DNA of 16,559 bases from Bacillota bacterium (GTDB taxonomy: Bacteria > Bacillota > Clostridia > Acetivibrionales > DTU013). Shown here in pieces: positions 1-5,851 of the stretch; positions within the stretch are counted from its first letter, which is position 1, and every line of letters begins with the position of its first letter. The notes beneath the pieces were generated by a model. It was not told the DNA's origin, ran no database searches, and saw only the letters and a program-made list of their open reading frames with translations. The position numbers were made by a program, and so were the translations under genes. Location: positions 1 to 16,559 of the forward strand of contig JAEWQC010000275.1 of NCBI GenBank assembly GCA_023399355.1, in the 5' to 3' direction.

Positions 1-168
1 ATGGTATTCAGTGCGGCTTTCATTCCTCAGAATCTAATGACAGTTGTCAGCATGAACACTCAATTCTTCAGTAAAATCGCCTGGCTGGTGACTTTCGTGT
101 TCACAGCCGCAATACTCATCACAGCAAGTTTGAGGAAGCATTCGGAGAAGGAAGAGGCAGATGGGTGA
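1..168 (+). CDS. gerAB: GerAB-family spore germination permease, C-terminal end only
   Basis: Partial: the frame is open from the first base and ends with TGA at 166-168, leaving 56 codons. The residues form one hydrophobic helix (about residues 27-43, IAWLVTFVFTAAILITAS) followed by a short charged tail (RKHSEKEEADG). This matches the last membrane helix and cytoplasmic tail of GerAB-type germinant receptor permeases of the APC transporter superfamily. The main argument is position: it lies directly upstream of a GerAC-type lipoprotein on the same strand, as in the usual gerA-B-C order. GerAB subunits sit in the inner spore membrane and help recognise germinants. The ATG at base 1 is almost certainly internal. 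The stop codon is embedded in the first unit of a 26-bp tandem repeat. Which receptor operon this is cannot be told from the sequence. Confidence 0.7.
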   Translation: MVFSAAFIPQNLMTVVSMNTQFFSKIAWLVTFVFTAAILITASLRKHSEKEEADG

Positions 169-269
169 AACAGAGGAGGATTGTGTTCGGATGAACCAGC
201 GTAGAATTGCGCTCGGATGAAACAGAGGAGGATTGCGCTGAGATGAACCAGCGGAGAATTGTGCTCAGA
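166..269 (+). repeat. Four tandem 26-bp repeats at the gerAB/gerAC junction
   Basis: Units run 166-191, 192-217, 218-243 and 244-269. Read as two 52-bp copies (166-217 and 218-269) they match at 45 of 52 positions; the two halves of the second copy match at 21 of 26. Units 1 and 3 carry the gerAB stop or its duplicate (TGA at 166 and 218) and a GAGGAGG ribosome binding site. Units 2 and 4 begin inside an ATG (191 and 243) followed by the codons for NQRRI. The gerAC translation start is therefore present twice, and only the second copy leads into the gene. Confidence 0.85.
191..220 (+). other. Nine-codon upstream ORF duplicating the gerAC start
   Basis: ATG at 191 has GGAGG at 175-179 with 11 bases between them, exactly like the real gerAC start at 243. 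It encodes MNQRRIALG and stops at TGA 218-220, so it reproduces the first residues of GerAC (MNQRRIVLR) and then terminates 22 bases before the true start. It could act as a decoy or a translational coupling element, or may simply be a by-product of the tandem duplication. No evidence of function is visible beyond the intact ribosome binding site. Confidence 0.35.
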
Positions 270-1508
270 TTAATTGCCACTTTAATGATAATATCGATCC
301 TGTTGGGACTTACAGGGTGTTACGATAAACGTGAAATAGACGAACTTGCATATCCTTTAGCCATAGGTCTTGACATTGGCGAAGCAGACAGTCTCAGGGT
401 CACGCTGCAGCTGGCAGCACCGCTTGCCATAGGCGGAGGAGGAGAAAGCGGAGGAGGGGGAGGGGCTGCAGAGACATCCTCCATTATAACGGTGGATACA
501 CCATCTCTATATTCAGGACTGAATCTTATCAATAATATTATAAGTAAAGAAATTAATTTGTCCCATGCCAAAGCAATCATTATCTCCAGAAAACTGGCTG
601 AAAGCGGAGTGACAAAATATTTTCATGCAATCGTCCGGGGAAGAGAATTCAGACCGGATGTTTTTATTGTGATATCAAACTGCCCTGCTGAAGAATATCT
701 GAAAAATGTTAAGCCAACTTTGGAAAGTAACCCTTCCAAGTATTACGAATTACTGCTGGGAAAGAAATTTACCGCTTTTTATCCATCTACCAGAATGAAT
801 GATTTTTACTTCAGCAATGAGGCGGACTATATACAACCCGTAGCCATATTATCGGATCTTGGAAAATTTAAAAGTGTAAATGAGCTGAAAAACACAACTT
901 CCGGATCCGGTTCGGAAAAAGGCCTGGAAGGACGGTATCAGGCAGGAAGCCTTCCGATTGTTGCCAAACAGGAAAATGAAGTGATGGGTATGGCAGTATT
1001 TAAGGACGGTAAAATGGTGGGCACGGCAAATGGCGAAGAATCTGTCTGCTATCAACTCATTAAGGGAGATTACAAATATTCCTACTGGACTATTCCAGAT
1101 CCTGAAGAAAAAGATAAGATTATTGTTTTGAATATTATACAAAGAGAAAAACCAAAAATAAAAATTGATATTAAAAATGAACCTGTTGTTACGGTGAAGC
1201 TTGATCTTGAAGGCGATTTCACCGCTGTTCAAAGCGGAAAAGATTATGAAAGCACGCCTGAGATCGTTGAACAAGCTGCGGAACAAATGATTAAAGATGA
1301 AATAACAGCTTTTTTAAAAAGGACTACAGATGAATTCAATTCGGATATTTGCGGTTTTGGAAGATATGTAAAAGGGAAATTCTTGACGTGGGATCGTTGG
1401 GAAAATTACAAATGGTTTGAAAAATACAAAGATACATCATTCAATATCCTGGTGGATTTAAAAATCAGAAGATCCGGTCTGATGATCAGATCAGTAGGAG
1501 CCGGTTAA
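243..1508 (+). CDS. gerAC: GerAC-family germinant receptor lipoprotein
   Basis: 421-residue Ger(x)C-type protein, the C subunit of a spore germinant receptor, expected to be lipid-anchored on the outer face of the inner spore membrane. It has a signal peptide with basic start (MNQRRIVLR), a hydrophobic core and a lipobox LTGC with the modified Cys at residue 26. The family hallmark WD/YD-x-REI-x-E-x-A-x-x-x-A-x-G-x-D follows (YDKREIDELAYPLAIGLD). Residues 64-74 are an unusual glycine-rich insert after the first strand. The ATG at 243 is preferred over a TTG at 207, because the latter adds twelve charged residues ahead of the signal peptide. The GGAGG site is at 227-231, a rather long 11 bases upstream, within a tandem repeat. 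It follows the gerAB end in an operon and is followed by a small membrane protein. The paralogue (A, B or K type) is not resolved. Confidence 0.9.
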   Translation: MNQRRIVLRLIATLMIISILLGLTGCYDKREIDELAYPLAIGLDIGEADSLRVTLQLAAPLAIGGGGESGGGGGAAETSSIITVDTPSLYSGLNLINNIISKEINLSHAKAIIISRKLAESGVTKYFHAIVRGREFRPDVFIVISNCPAEEYLKNVKPTLESNPSKYYELLLGKKFTAFYPSTRMNDFYFSNEADYIQPVAILSDLGKFKSVNELKNTTSGSGSEKGLEGRYQAGSLPIVAKQENEVMGMAVFKDGKMVGTANGEESVCYQLIKGDYKYSYWTIPDPEEKDKIIVLNIIQREKPKIKIDIKNEPVVTVKLDLEGDFTAVQSGKDYESTPEIVEQAAEQMIKDEITAFLKRTTDEFNSDICGFGRYVKGKFLTWDRWENYKWFEKYKDTSFNILVDLKIRRSGLMIRSVGAG

Positions 1509-1555
1509 AAATCGCACGGGTTTGAGCTGAAGTTACTGCGGAGGTGGTTTGCAGG

Positions 1556-1732
1556 ATGTCATTGATTACAGGGATTTTATCAGCAGTCATTGTTATCTGG
1601 ATAAGTTTGCGTACGGTTAGTTTTGCCGTATGGAATTGGAGGAATGAAAATAAAACAGGCTCTGTGATGGTCATTTTGGTATGTGTTGCATCTGCAGCAT
1701 TGCCTTTATATGTTGTGTTTTTTAAAACTTGA
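1556..1732 (+). CDS. Small two-helix membrane protein, candidate germinant receptor D subunit
   Basis: 58 residues, ATG start with a GGAGGTGG site at 1540-1547. An in-frame GTG at 1544 lies inside that site and is rejected. There are two predicted membrane helices, roughly residues 3-18 and 37-55, joined by a polar loop (WNWRNENKTGS). It lies 47 bases after gerAC on the same strand. Many germinant receptor operons are known to carry a short two-helix 'D' protein (such as GerKD in Bacillus) that modulates receptor function; size, topology and position fit, but such short proteins share little sequence, so this assignment is inference from context. The stop at 1730-1732 directly abuts the reading frame of the next gene, so translation may be coupled. 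Confidence 0.65.
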   Translation: MSLITGILSAVIVIWISLRTVSFAVWNWRNENKTGSVMVILVCVASAALPLYVVFFKT

Positions 1733-1762
1733 TTGGAAAAGCTGCGCAGGGATGTTATGATA

Positions 1763-2851
1763 ATGGGGAGGCTGGGTGGAGGTTTCCCGAGAGGGGAACG
1801 ATATTCCAAGTGCCGGACTTTTGGGTTTGAAAAACGGATTGGGGGAATTCCTATCAAACGCAGTTTTCAGGTGTTTATATTAATAGTTATCGTGGCATCA
1901 TTATCAGGGTGTAGTTTATTCGGCTCAAAGAACAAATTACCAGCAGGCGGCGAAACAACGAATAACAGTACTGCATCCGCACAGATCACGAACGAAAGCA
2001 CAGCGGCTTCCCAGAATTCAATGACGCCTAACCTGCCGGAAAAAACGACAGCAGAAACAAATACTGCAGGAGGTAACGCCAATAAAGGCGGAGCCAATGA
2101 GCAACTGCTGCAAAGTGCCAGTGTCGATCTGAACGACGACGGCGAAAGCGAACAGGTTGAAGCAGTTCAGATTACCGTAAATGCAGCACCCGATAATGCC
2201 AATGAAGTGGAAGGACGTCTTAAAATCAGATCTGGAGCATCAGAAAAAGAAATAACCTTCTGTACAAAAAATGCAGGGATGTCCGGAGTTTTAACAAATC
2301 TTCAGTTTGAAGATCTGGATAATGACGGATCTAAAGATGTTTTTATCATTATTCCTGATAATGGAGCCTCCTCTTTATATTACTATTATTTCATTTACAG
2401 CTATAAAAAGGATATCAGCTATTCATTTACAAGTGATAATGAACTTGCCGATTTTATCAGCGGCTTCAGTTTTAAGCATACCAAGGGAAACAAATTGAAT
2501 CTTTCAAACAGCAAGTATGCTTTTTCAGCTGATTTAACCATAGAGTATGAATCTGATCAGCAACAGCCGGATGATTTTATGAGTGAATATGTGCAGCGTG
2601 CATGGATTGAACCTGTATCTTTGGATATCGGCGGGGAATCGAAGCTTGCTCTGGCAAAAGCAGCAAATGGAAAAGCGGAAATCAAGGTTCCTCTTCCCGT
2701 GTTCGGACTTGCAGCAGTGGATATGATCGGTGAAATTGATCTGTACTATACGGTAGACAAAAGTTTCAACCCGGTTTTAAGTCGTTTTGAAGTGCTTGAT
2801 TTCAACGAAACTGAAAAGATAAAGGTCGGGAGCTGTGAAGTATCAAAGTAA
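1763..2851 (+). CDS. Predicted lipoprotein with two DxDxDG calcium-loop motifs
   Basis: Function unknown. A lipoprotein signal is clear (KRSFQVFILIVIVASLSGC; the Cys codon is at 1910-1912), followed by a Ser/Thr/Asn/Ala-rich linker of about 60 residues and then a folded domain. Two acidic loops, DLNDDGESE and DLDNDGSKDVF, resemble the DxDxDG calcium-binding motifs of VCBS/FG-GAP-type repeats, suggesting an extracytoplasmic metal-stabilised beta domain. The start is uncertain. ATG 1763 (weak AGGGA at 1748-1752) and ATG 1757 give a very long 50-residue leader before the Cys, and TTG 1733 a longer one. A textbook 20-residue signal would begin at the ATC codon at 1853, just after a GGGGGA stretch, so an unusual or mutated start is possible. 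It follows the ger genes without a visible terminator, so it may be co-transcribed with them. Confidence 0.75.
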   Translation: MGRLGGGFPRGERYSKCRTFGFEKRIGGIPIKRSFQVFILIVIVASLSGCSLFGSKNKLPAGGETTNNSTASAQITNESTAASQNSMTPNLPEKTTAETNTAGGNANKGGANEQLLQSASVDLNDDGESEQVEAVQITVNAAPDNANEVEGRLKIRSGASEKEITFCTKNAGMSGVLTNLQFEDLDNDGSKDVFIIIPDNGASSLYYYYFIYSYKKDISYSFTSDNELADFISGFSFKHTKGNKLNLSNSKYAFSADLTIEYESDQQQPDDFMSEYVQRAWIEPVSLDIGGESKLALAKAANGKAEIKVPLPVFGLAAVDMIGEIDLYYTVDKSFNPVLSRFEVLDFNETEKIKVGSCEVSK

Positions 2852-2971
2852 TCTGCTCCTTCCATAATATCTGTCAAGGGTATAGCGAAACACCATATCA
2901 TGAGGTTTCATTGAGAATACACTGAAATTGTAAGAACGTTCGTCAAACAAGCTGCGGATAGTCTTGATAGC

Positions 2972-3172
2972 TTAAAACAGATCTTTGGCTAAGAACGGCA
3001 ATACAGATAAAATCAACCCTATGAGAATTGATAAAAATAAATTGCTTATAAAATAAGGATAAATCATCAGTAGCAGTCCTGCTAACAGGAAATTGAATTC
3101 GATTCTCTTTTTCCCGTATATAAAATATGCCAGACCAACAGAACTGATAAAAAAACTAAATAATAATGTCAA
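2972..3172 (-). CDS. Small hydrophobic membrane protein (66 aa)
   Basis: TTG start (CAA at 3170-3172 on the plus strand) with a perfect AGGAGG seven bases upstream (plus-strand CCTCCT at 3180-3185). A consensus promoter at 3193-3221 lies directly behind it. The protein is almost entirely membrane: helices at about residues 3-18, 26-45 and 45-62, with a short basic loop YGKKRIEF between the first two. It resembles a widespread family of roughly 65-residue proteins with a G-x-x-Y-F-x-Y-G-K-K segment, sometimes labelled 'amino acid transport protein' in databases without experimental support; that resemblance is from memory. It is convergent with the lipoprotein gene on the other strand. No function should be assumed. 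Confidence 0.8.
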   Translation of the reverse strand: MTLLFSFFISSVGLAYFIYGKKRIEFNFLLAGLLLMIYPYFISNLFLSILIGLILSVLPFLAKDLF

Positions 3173-3192
3173 AAGACCGCCTCCTGTAATAA

Positions 3193-3221
3193 ACTATAGA
3201 CAGGCATTGTAAAATTGTCAA
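3193..3221 (-). promoter_or_regulatory. Sigma-A-type promoter for the 66-aa membrane protein gene
   Basis: On the minus strand TTGACA (plus 3216-3221) is followed after exactly 17 bases by TATAGT (plus 3193-3198). The -35 is perfect and the -10 matches 5 of 6. Transcription would begin near 3187, almost at the AGGAGG site, giving a very short leader. Confidence 0.8.
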
Positions 3222-3275
3222 TCAACTATTGTTTCGTGCCTGAACATCTGGGGAATATACTGGAGGAAATGCATA

Positions 3276-3307
3276 ATAAAGAGCTCCGCTAAACACGGAG
3301 CTTTATT
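3276..3307 (-). terminator. Hairpin terminator after the Trp-rich small gene
   Basis: AGCTCCG (3282-3288) pairs with CGGAGCT (3296-3302) around a 7-base loop. Flanking AATAA/TTATT extends the stem past a small bulge, and on the minus strand it ends in CTTTATT. It lies about 70 bases beyond the stop of the minus-strand gene at 3375-3608 and could act in both directions. Confidence 0.55.
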
Positions 3308-3374
3308 CTGCAAACAAAGCGCTATATATTTACCTGAAATTGACTGGAATACTGTAATCAAGGTGAATAGATCT

Positions 3375-3608
3375 TCAGGCTGTAACCGAAGGGTTATATG
3401 CTACTATGGAAGACTGAATTTCTTCACACTTTGTAATAAGTTCAACATCTTCCTTTCCGGTTTTCCAGAACCAGGCATGAAAGCCTACGGGATCATCCCA
3501 GCGATATTGCAACTGCCAGAGTTTCCAGCCTTTTTCTTTAAAGGCTGCTTCAAGTATTCGCCAATTCTCCATTGTTTCAACTTTTTTCACTTTCACTGAT
3601 ACATCCAC
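3375..3608 (-). CDS. Uncharacterised Trp-rich soluble protein (77 aa)
   Basis: GTG start (CAC at 3606-3608 on plus) with GGAGG seven bases upstream (CCTCC at 3616-3620), a near-ideal spacing, so the gene is convincing although I do not recognise a named family. The sequence is soluble and looks like an alpha/beta fold: a beta start DVSVKVKKVET, a helix MENWRILEAAFKEKG, then aromatic strands (WKLWQLQYRW, GFHAWFWKTG) and a final helix. It has six Trp in 77 residues, far above the usual level of about 1 percent. The -GFHAWFWK-x-G- segment is probably the family signature. It is the first of several short minus-strand genes near tRNA-Trp. No promoter was clearly identified. A terminator-like hairpin follows at 3276-3307. 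Confidence 0.75.
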   Translation of the reverse strand: MDVSVKVKKVETMENWRILEAAFKEKGWKLWQLQYRWDDPVGFHAWFWKTGKEDVELITKCEEIQSSIVAYNPSVTA

Positions 3609-3640
3609 CAGGTATCCTCCAGATTAAACAGCTCTATATC

Positions 3641-3757
3641 ATGCTATACCTGTTTTTTATTGGTCTGGGAGGTTACATTTTGGTACTGTTGATATTCTTT
3701 TTAAAGCGGGGCAGGCAGGCATTTGATATTTATATAGCAAAGAATAAAAATGGGTAA
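3641..3757 (+). CDS. Possible 38-aa single-helix membrane peptide
   Basis: ATG 3641 opens a 38-codon frame whose first 22 residues form a hydrophobic helix followed by a basic tail (LKRGRQAFDIYIAKNKNG). No ribosome binding site precedes it, and the start region overlaps the leader of the divergent minus-strand gene. T-rich sequence readily gives hydrophobic translations by chance, so this is a weak call. It could also be only the upstream regulatory region of the neighbour at 3375-3608. Confidence 0.25.
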   Translation: MLYLFFIGLGGYILVLLIFFLKRGRQAFDIYIAKNKNG

Positions 3758-3781
3758 AAATTTGCTTGTATAGAAGACACG

Positions 3782-3821
3782 AAAAAAGGTACCTAAACAG
3801 TGATATCTGTTATGGTACCTT
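3782..3821 (-). terminator. Rho-independent terminator of the Cys/Gly-rich small gene
   Basis: AAGGTACC (3786-3793) pairs with GGTACCTT (3814-3821). After a two-base mismatch the stem continues for five pairs (AACAG with CTGTT) around a 6-base loop. On the minus strand the stem runs into TTTTTT, as expected for the gene ending at 3842. Confidence 0.8.
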
Positions 3822-3841
3822 CCTTCGCAATCAGTATTTAT

Positions 3842-3991
3842 TTAACATTTATTTTTGCAGCCGCCCAATCCCCCGATACCACCAAAACCACCACAACAGC
3901 AGAGGATAATAATTATAATTATTATAATCCATATCCACCAAGAGCCGAAACCAAAACCGGAATTACATCCGCAATTTCTATCATCTTCCAT
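3842..3991 (-). CDS. Tiny Cys/Gly-rich single-helix membrane protein (49 aa)
   Basis: Start codon CAT at 3989-3991 (ATG on minus), GGAGG five bases upstream (CCTCC at 3997-4001), stop at 3842-3844, and a terminator 20 bases later: a complete small transcription unit. Residues 1-17 are polar with two Cys (MEDDRNCGCNSGFGFGS). Residues 18-30 are an extremely hydrophobic helix, W-W-I-W then eight consecutive Ile and Leu. This is followed by a CCC triplet, a Gly-rich stretch (GGFGGIGGLGGC) and C-terminal Cys. It resembles the short Gly/Cys-rich hydrophobic peptides common in spore formers (YjcZ-like spore proteins are the nearest idea), some of which are incorporated in the spore coat; that link is inference. 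A CATATTAT element at 4032-4039 (minus) could be a sigma-E/K-type -10 box, but is weak evidence. Confidence 0.75.
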   Translation of the reverse strand: MEDDRNCGCNSGFGFGSWWIWIIIIIIIILCCCGGFGGIGGLGGCKNKC

Positions 3992-4115
3992 ATAAGCCTC
4001 CATATAAGAAATAAATTAATATTCTTACTCCATAATATGAAAGAGTTACATAATGTGTGAATGATCCTACTTACATTAATCAAATTAATCTCATATCGCT
4101 GGATTTCCCTTTTAA

Positions 4116-4202
4116 TTACTTGAGGCAGGAACGAAATATTTAAAAGAGTGGACGATTACAGATCCTGAGTATTTTACCAATGATCTAAAGAGGTTTAAAT
4201 AG
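4116..4202 (+). pseudogene. Possible remnant: C-terminal end of a lost protein
   Basis: Between an in-frame TAA (4113-4115) and TAG (4200-4202) lie 28 codons. They read like a genuine protein C-terminus, LLEAGTKYLKEWTITDPE followed by YFTNDLKRFK, with a balanced, amphipathic composition unlike translated noise in this AT-rich spacer. There is no start codon and no ribosome binding site. I do not recognise the family. It may be the tail of a decayed gene left next to the tRNA-Trp terminator, or coincidence. Confidence 0.3.
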
Positions 4203-4260
4203 TTGTATTTGTTACCTATTGGTATTGTGTTGGCAGAATGTCGGTATTCGCCCATACAAA

Positions 4261-4290
4261 GAAAAATACCAAGCCCCGAAAGGCTTGGTA
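4261..4290 (-). terminator. Rho-independent terminator of tRNA-Trp
   Basis: A perfect 9-bp stem: TACCAAGCC (4267-4275) with GGCTTGGTA (4282-4290), loop of six bases. On the minus strand it is followed by a T run (A at 4262-4266 on plus). It sits four bases beyond the tRNA 3' end. Confidence 0.9.
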
Positions 4291-4294
4291 TATC

Positions 4295-4370
4295 TGGCAG
4301 GGGAGACAGGGATCGAACCTGCAGCCGACGGTTTTGGAGACCGCTACTCTACCAATTGCGCTACTCCCCT
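4295..4370 (-). tRNA. tRNA-Trp (CCA anticodon)
   Basis: A 76-base cloverleaf on the minus strand with the 3' CCA encoded. The acceptor stem AGGGGAG pairs with CTCCCCT, followed by discriminator G and CCA. The D arm reads GCGC-AATTGGTAGA-G..., the anticodon stem GCGGT/ACCGT encloses the loop CTCCAAA (anticodon CCA), and the T arm contains GGTTCGATCC. It has its own promoter (4408-4437) and terminator (4261-4290), so it is a single-gene transcription unit. trpS, encoding the enzyme that charges it, lies about 9.5 kb away in the same window. Confidence 0.97.
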
Positions 4371-4407
4371 ATAAAATAAAGATTTAAATCCCGCTTGGGA
4401 CTTTATT

Positions 4408-4437
4408 ATTTTACATTAATGCGTAAGTCCGTGTCAA
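4408..4437 (-). promoter_or_regulatory. Promoter of tRNA-Trp
   Basis: Minus-strand TTGACA (plus 4432-4437) and TAAAAT (plus 4408-4413), separated by 18 bases. This places the start of transcription about 30 bases before the tRNA. It is arranged back to back with the proC promoter at 4462-4490. Confidence 0.7.
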
Positions 4438-4461
4438 TGGGAATCCTCCGAAATTACAAAA

Positions 4462-4490
4462 TTTACTTCATTGGCTTTATATGTTATCAT
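4462..4490 (+). promoter_or_regulatory. Likely promoter of the proC-rnhA-nudF operon
   Basis: TTTACT (4462-4467) and TATCAT (4485-4490) with a 17-base spacer, matching the sigma-A consensus at 4 of 6 and 5 of 6. The start of transcription would be near 4497, about 35 bases before the proC ATG. Confidence 0.55.
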
Positions 4491-4532
4491 ATTTACAAGA
4501 ATTCAGACGTGTTTGGGAATGGAGATGGACTT

Positions 4533-5354
4533 ATGGGAGAAAAAATAGGATTTATCGGCACAGGAAACATGGGGACTCCACTTATTAAAGGAGTTATACG
4601 TTCAGGTGCTGCGGTACCTGGAGAAATATATATTTTTGATGTAGACCGCAGCAAGGCTGAAGCAATCTCAAAGGAAACAGGTGTAAAGCTTGCAAAAGAC
4701 AACTGCGAACTGGTTCGAACCTGCGATTATATCGTTCTTGCAGTTAAACCCATTTTTGTAAAGCATGTGCTTGAAGAAATAAAGGGTGTCTTTTCTGAAG
4801 ATAAAATACTTGTCTCAATAGCAGTAGGCATTACCTCAAATTCTTTAAAAAGCATATTGGGAGAGAATCGGAAAATCGTCAGGACTATGCCGAATCTTCC
4901 TGTACTTGTGGGAGAAGGGATGACACTCGTTTGTCTTGACAAAAGCCTGAATGATTCGGAGAAAGCTGCGGTAAAGAGTCTTTTTGCAGGAGCGGGCAAG
5001 GTAGAGGAACTGGAAGAGAGGCTGATGAGCGAGGTCGCAGCATTGACCGGCAGCAGTCCCGCCTATGTCTTCATGATGATTGAAGCAATGGCAGATGGTG
5101 CCGTTCAATCAGGCATTCCAAGGAAAATTGCATACAAACTGGCATCACAGGCTGTTCTGGGATCGGCAAAAATGGTTCTTGAGACAGGCGTGCATCCCGC
5201 GGAACTCAAGGATCAGGTTTGCTCACCGGCCGGCACTACGATAGAAGCTGTGCAGACACTGGAAAAGAACGGCTTCAGATATTCGATCATGGAAGCGATG
5301 AAAGATTGTACTAAAAAAGCACTGGAAATTGGTCGTGCTACCGAAGGCAGGTAA
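4533..5354 (+). CDS. proC: Pyrroline-5-carboxylate reductase
   Basis: 273 residues, the usual ProC length. It catalyses the last step of proline synthesis, NAD(P)H-dependent reduction of 1-pyrroline-5-carboxylate, in the cytoplasm. The N-terminal Rossmann fold has the dinucleotide motif GFIGTGNMG (residues 6-14); the helical C-terminal dimerisation domain carries the P5CR signature around ALTGSSPAYVFMMIEAMADG. The ATG at 4533 is chosen because GGAG at 4521-4524 sits eight bases upstream and the protein then begins right at the Rossmann strand; the frame is open 46 codons further upstream but that part crosses the promoter. It is the first gene of an operon; the next gene starts four bases after its stop. 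No proA or proB is in the window. Confidence 0.96.
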   Translation: MGEKIGFIGTGNMGTPLIKGVIRSGAAVPGEIYIFDVDRSKAEAISKETGVKLAKDNCELVRTCDYIVLAVKPIFVKHVLEEIKGVFSEDKILVSIAVGITSNSLKSILGENRKIVRTMPNLPVLVGEGMTLVCLDKSLNDSEKAAVKSLFAGAGKVEELEERLMSEVAALTGSSPAYVFMMIEAMADGAVQSGIPRKIAYKLASQAVLGSAKMVLETGVHPAELKDQVCSPAGTTIEAVQTLEKNGFRYSIMEAMKDCTKKALEIGRATEGR

Positions 5355-5358
5355 CCGG

Positions 5359-5835
5359 ATGGACAAAGAAATGAAAAAGATTAAGTTGTATACGGATGGT
5401 GCTTGTTCCGGCAACCCCGGTAAAGGAGGCTGGGGCTCGATACTGATATTCGAAGGCAGGGAGAAGGAACTTTCAGGGTTCGAAGAATATACAACCAATA
5501 ATAGAATGGAGCTCAAAGCTGCCATAGAAGGGCTTCAAGCATTGAAAAACCCTTGTGAAGTTGAGCTTTACAGTGACAGTTCCTATCTTGTGAATGCTTT
5601 TAAAAGTGGCTGGATCACAGCGTGGAAATTGAATAGCTGGAGGAATAGCAGCAAAGATGAAGTAAAAAACAGAGATCTGTGGGAGCAGCTTGATGCTCTG
5701 TGCAATATACACAAAGTAAAATGGATCAAAGTGAAAGGCCATAGCGACAATGCGTTGAATAACCGGTGTGACAAACTTGCCACGGGAGAAATAAAGAAAA
5801 ACCCGGATATTAAACTGAAAGAAATTGCTGATTAA
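5359..5835 (+). CDS. rnhA: Ribonuclease HI
   Basis: 158 residues. It cleaves the RNA strand of RNA-DNA hybrids (R-loops, primers) in the cytoplasm. All catalytic residues of the bacterial type I fold are visible: D13 in YTDGACSGNPG, E51 in NNRMEL, D73 in YSDSSYL, H128 in KGHSDN and D138 in NNRCDKLA. The basic/aromatic helix region W85-W94 corresponds to the handle that grips the hybrid. The start at 5359 lies four bases after the proC stop with only a weak AGG nearby, implying translational coupling; a second ATG at 5371 is also possible. An earlier in-frame GTG at 5329 overlaps proC and is rejected. Nothing unusual in sequence or length. Confidence 0.95.
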   Translation: MDKEMKKIKLYTDGACSGNPGKGGWGSILIFEGREKELSGFEEYTTNNRMELKAAIEGLQALKNPCEVELYSDSSYLVNAFKSGWITAWKLNSWRNSSKDEVKNRDLWEQLDALCNIHKVKWIKVKGHSDNALNNRCDKLATGEIKKNPDIKLKEIAD

Positions 5836-5851
5836 GGAGAAGGATAGAAAC

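Noticed and set aside
320..580. Minus-strand ORF with a proline-rich stretch opposite gerAC
   Set aside because: It is the antisense image of the Gly-rich insert of GerAC and has no independent support.
2852..2971. Hairpin (GAAAC...GTTTC near 2887-2910) as terminator for the lipoprotein gene
   Set aside because: The stem is short and bulged and no T run follows.
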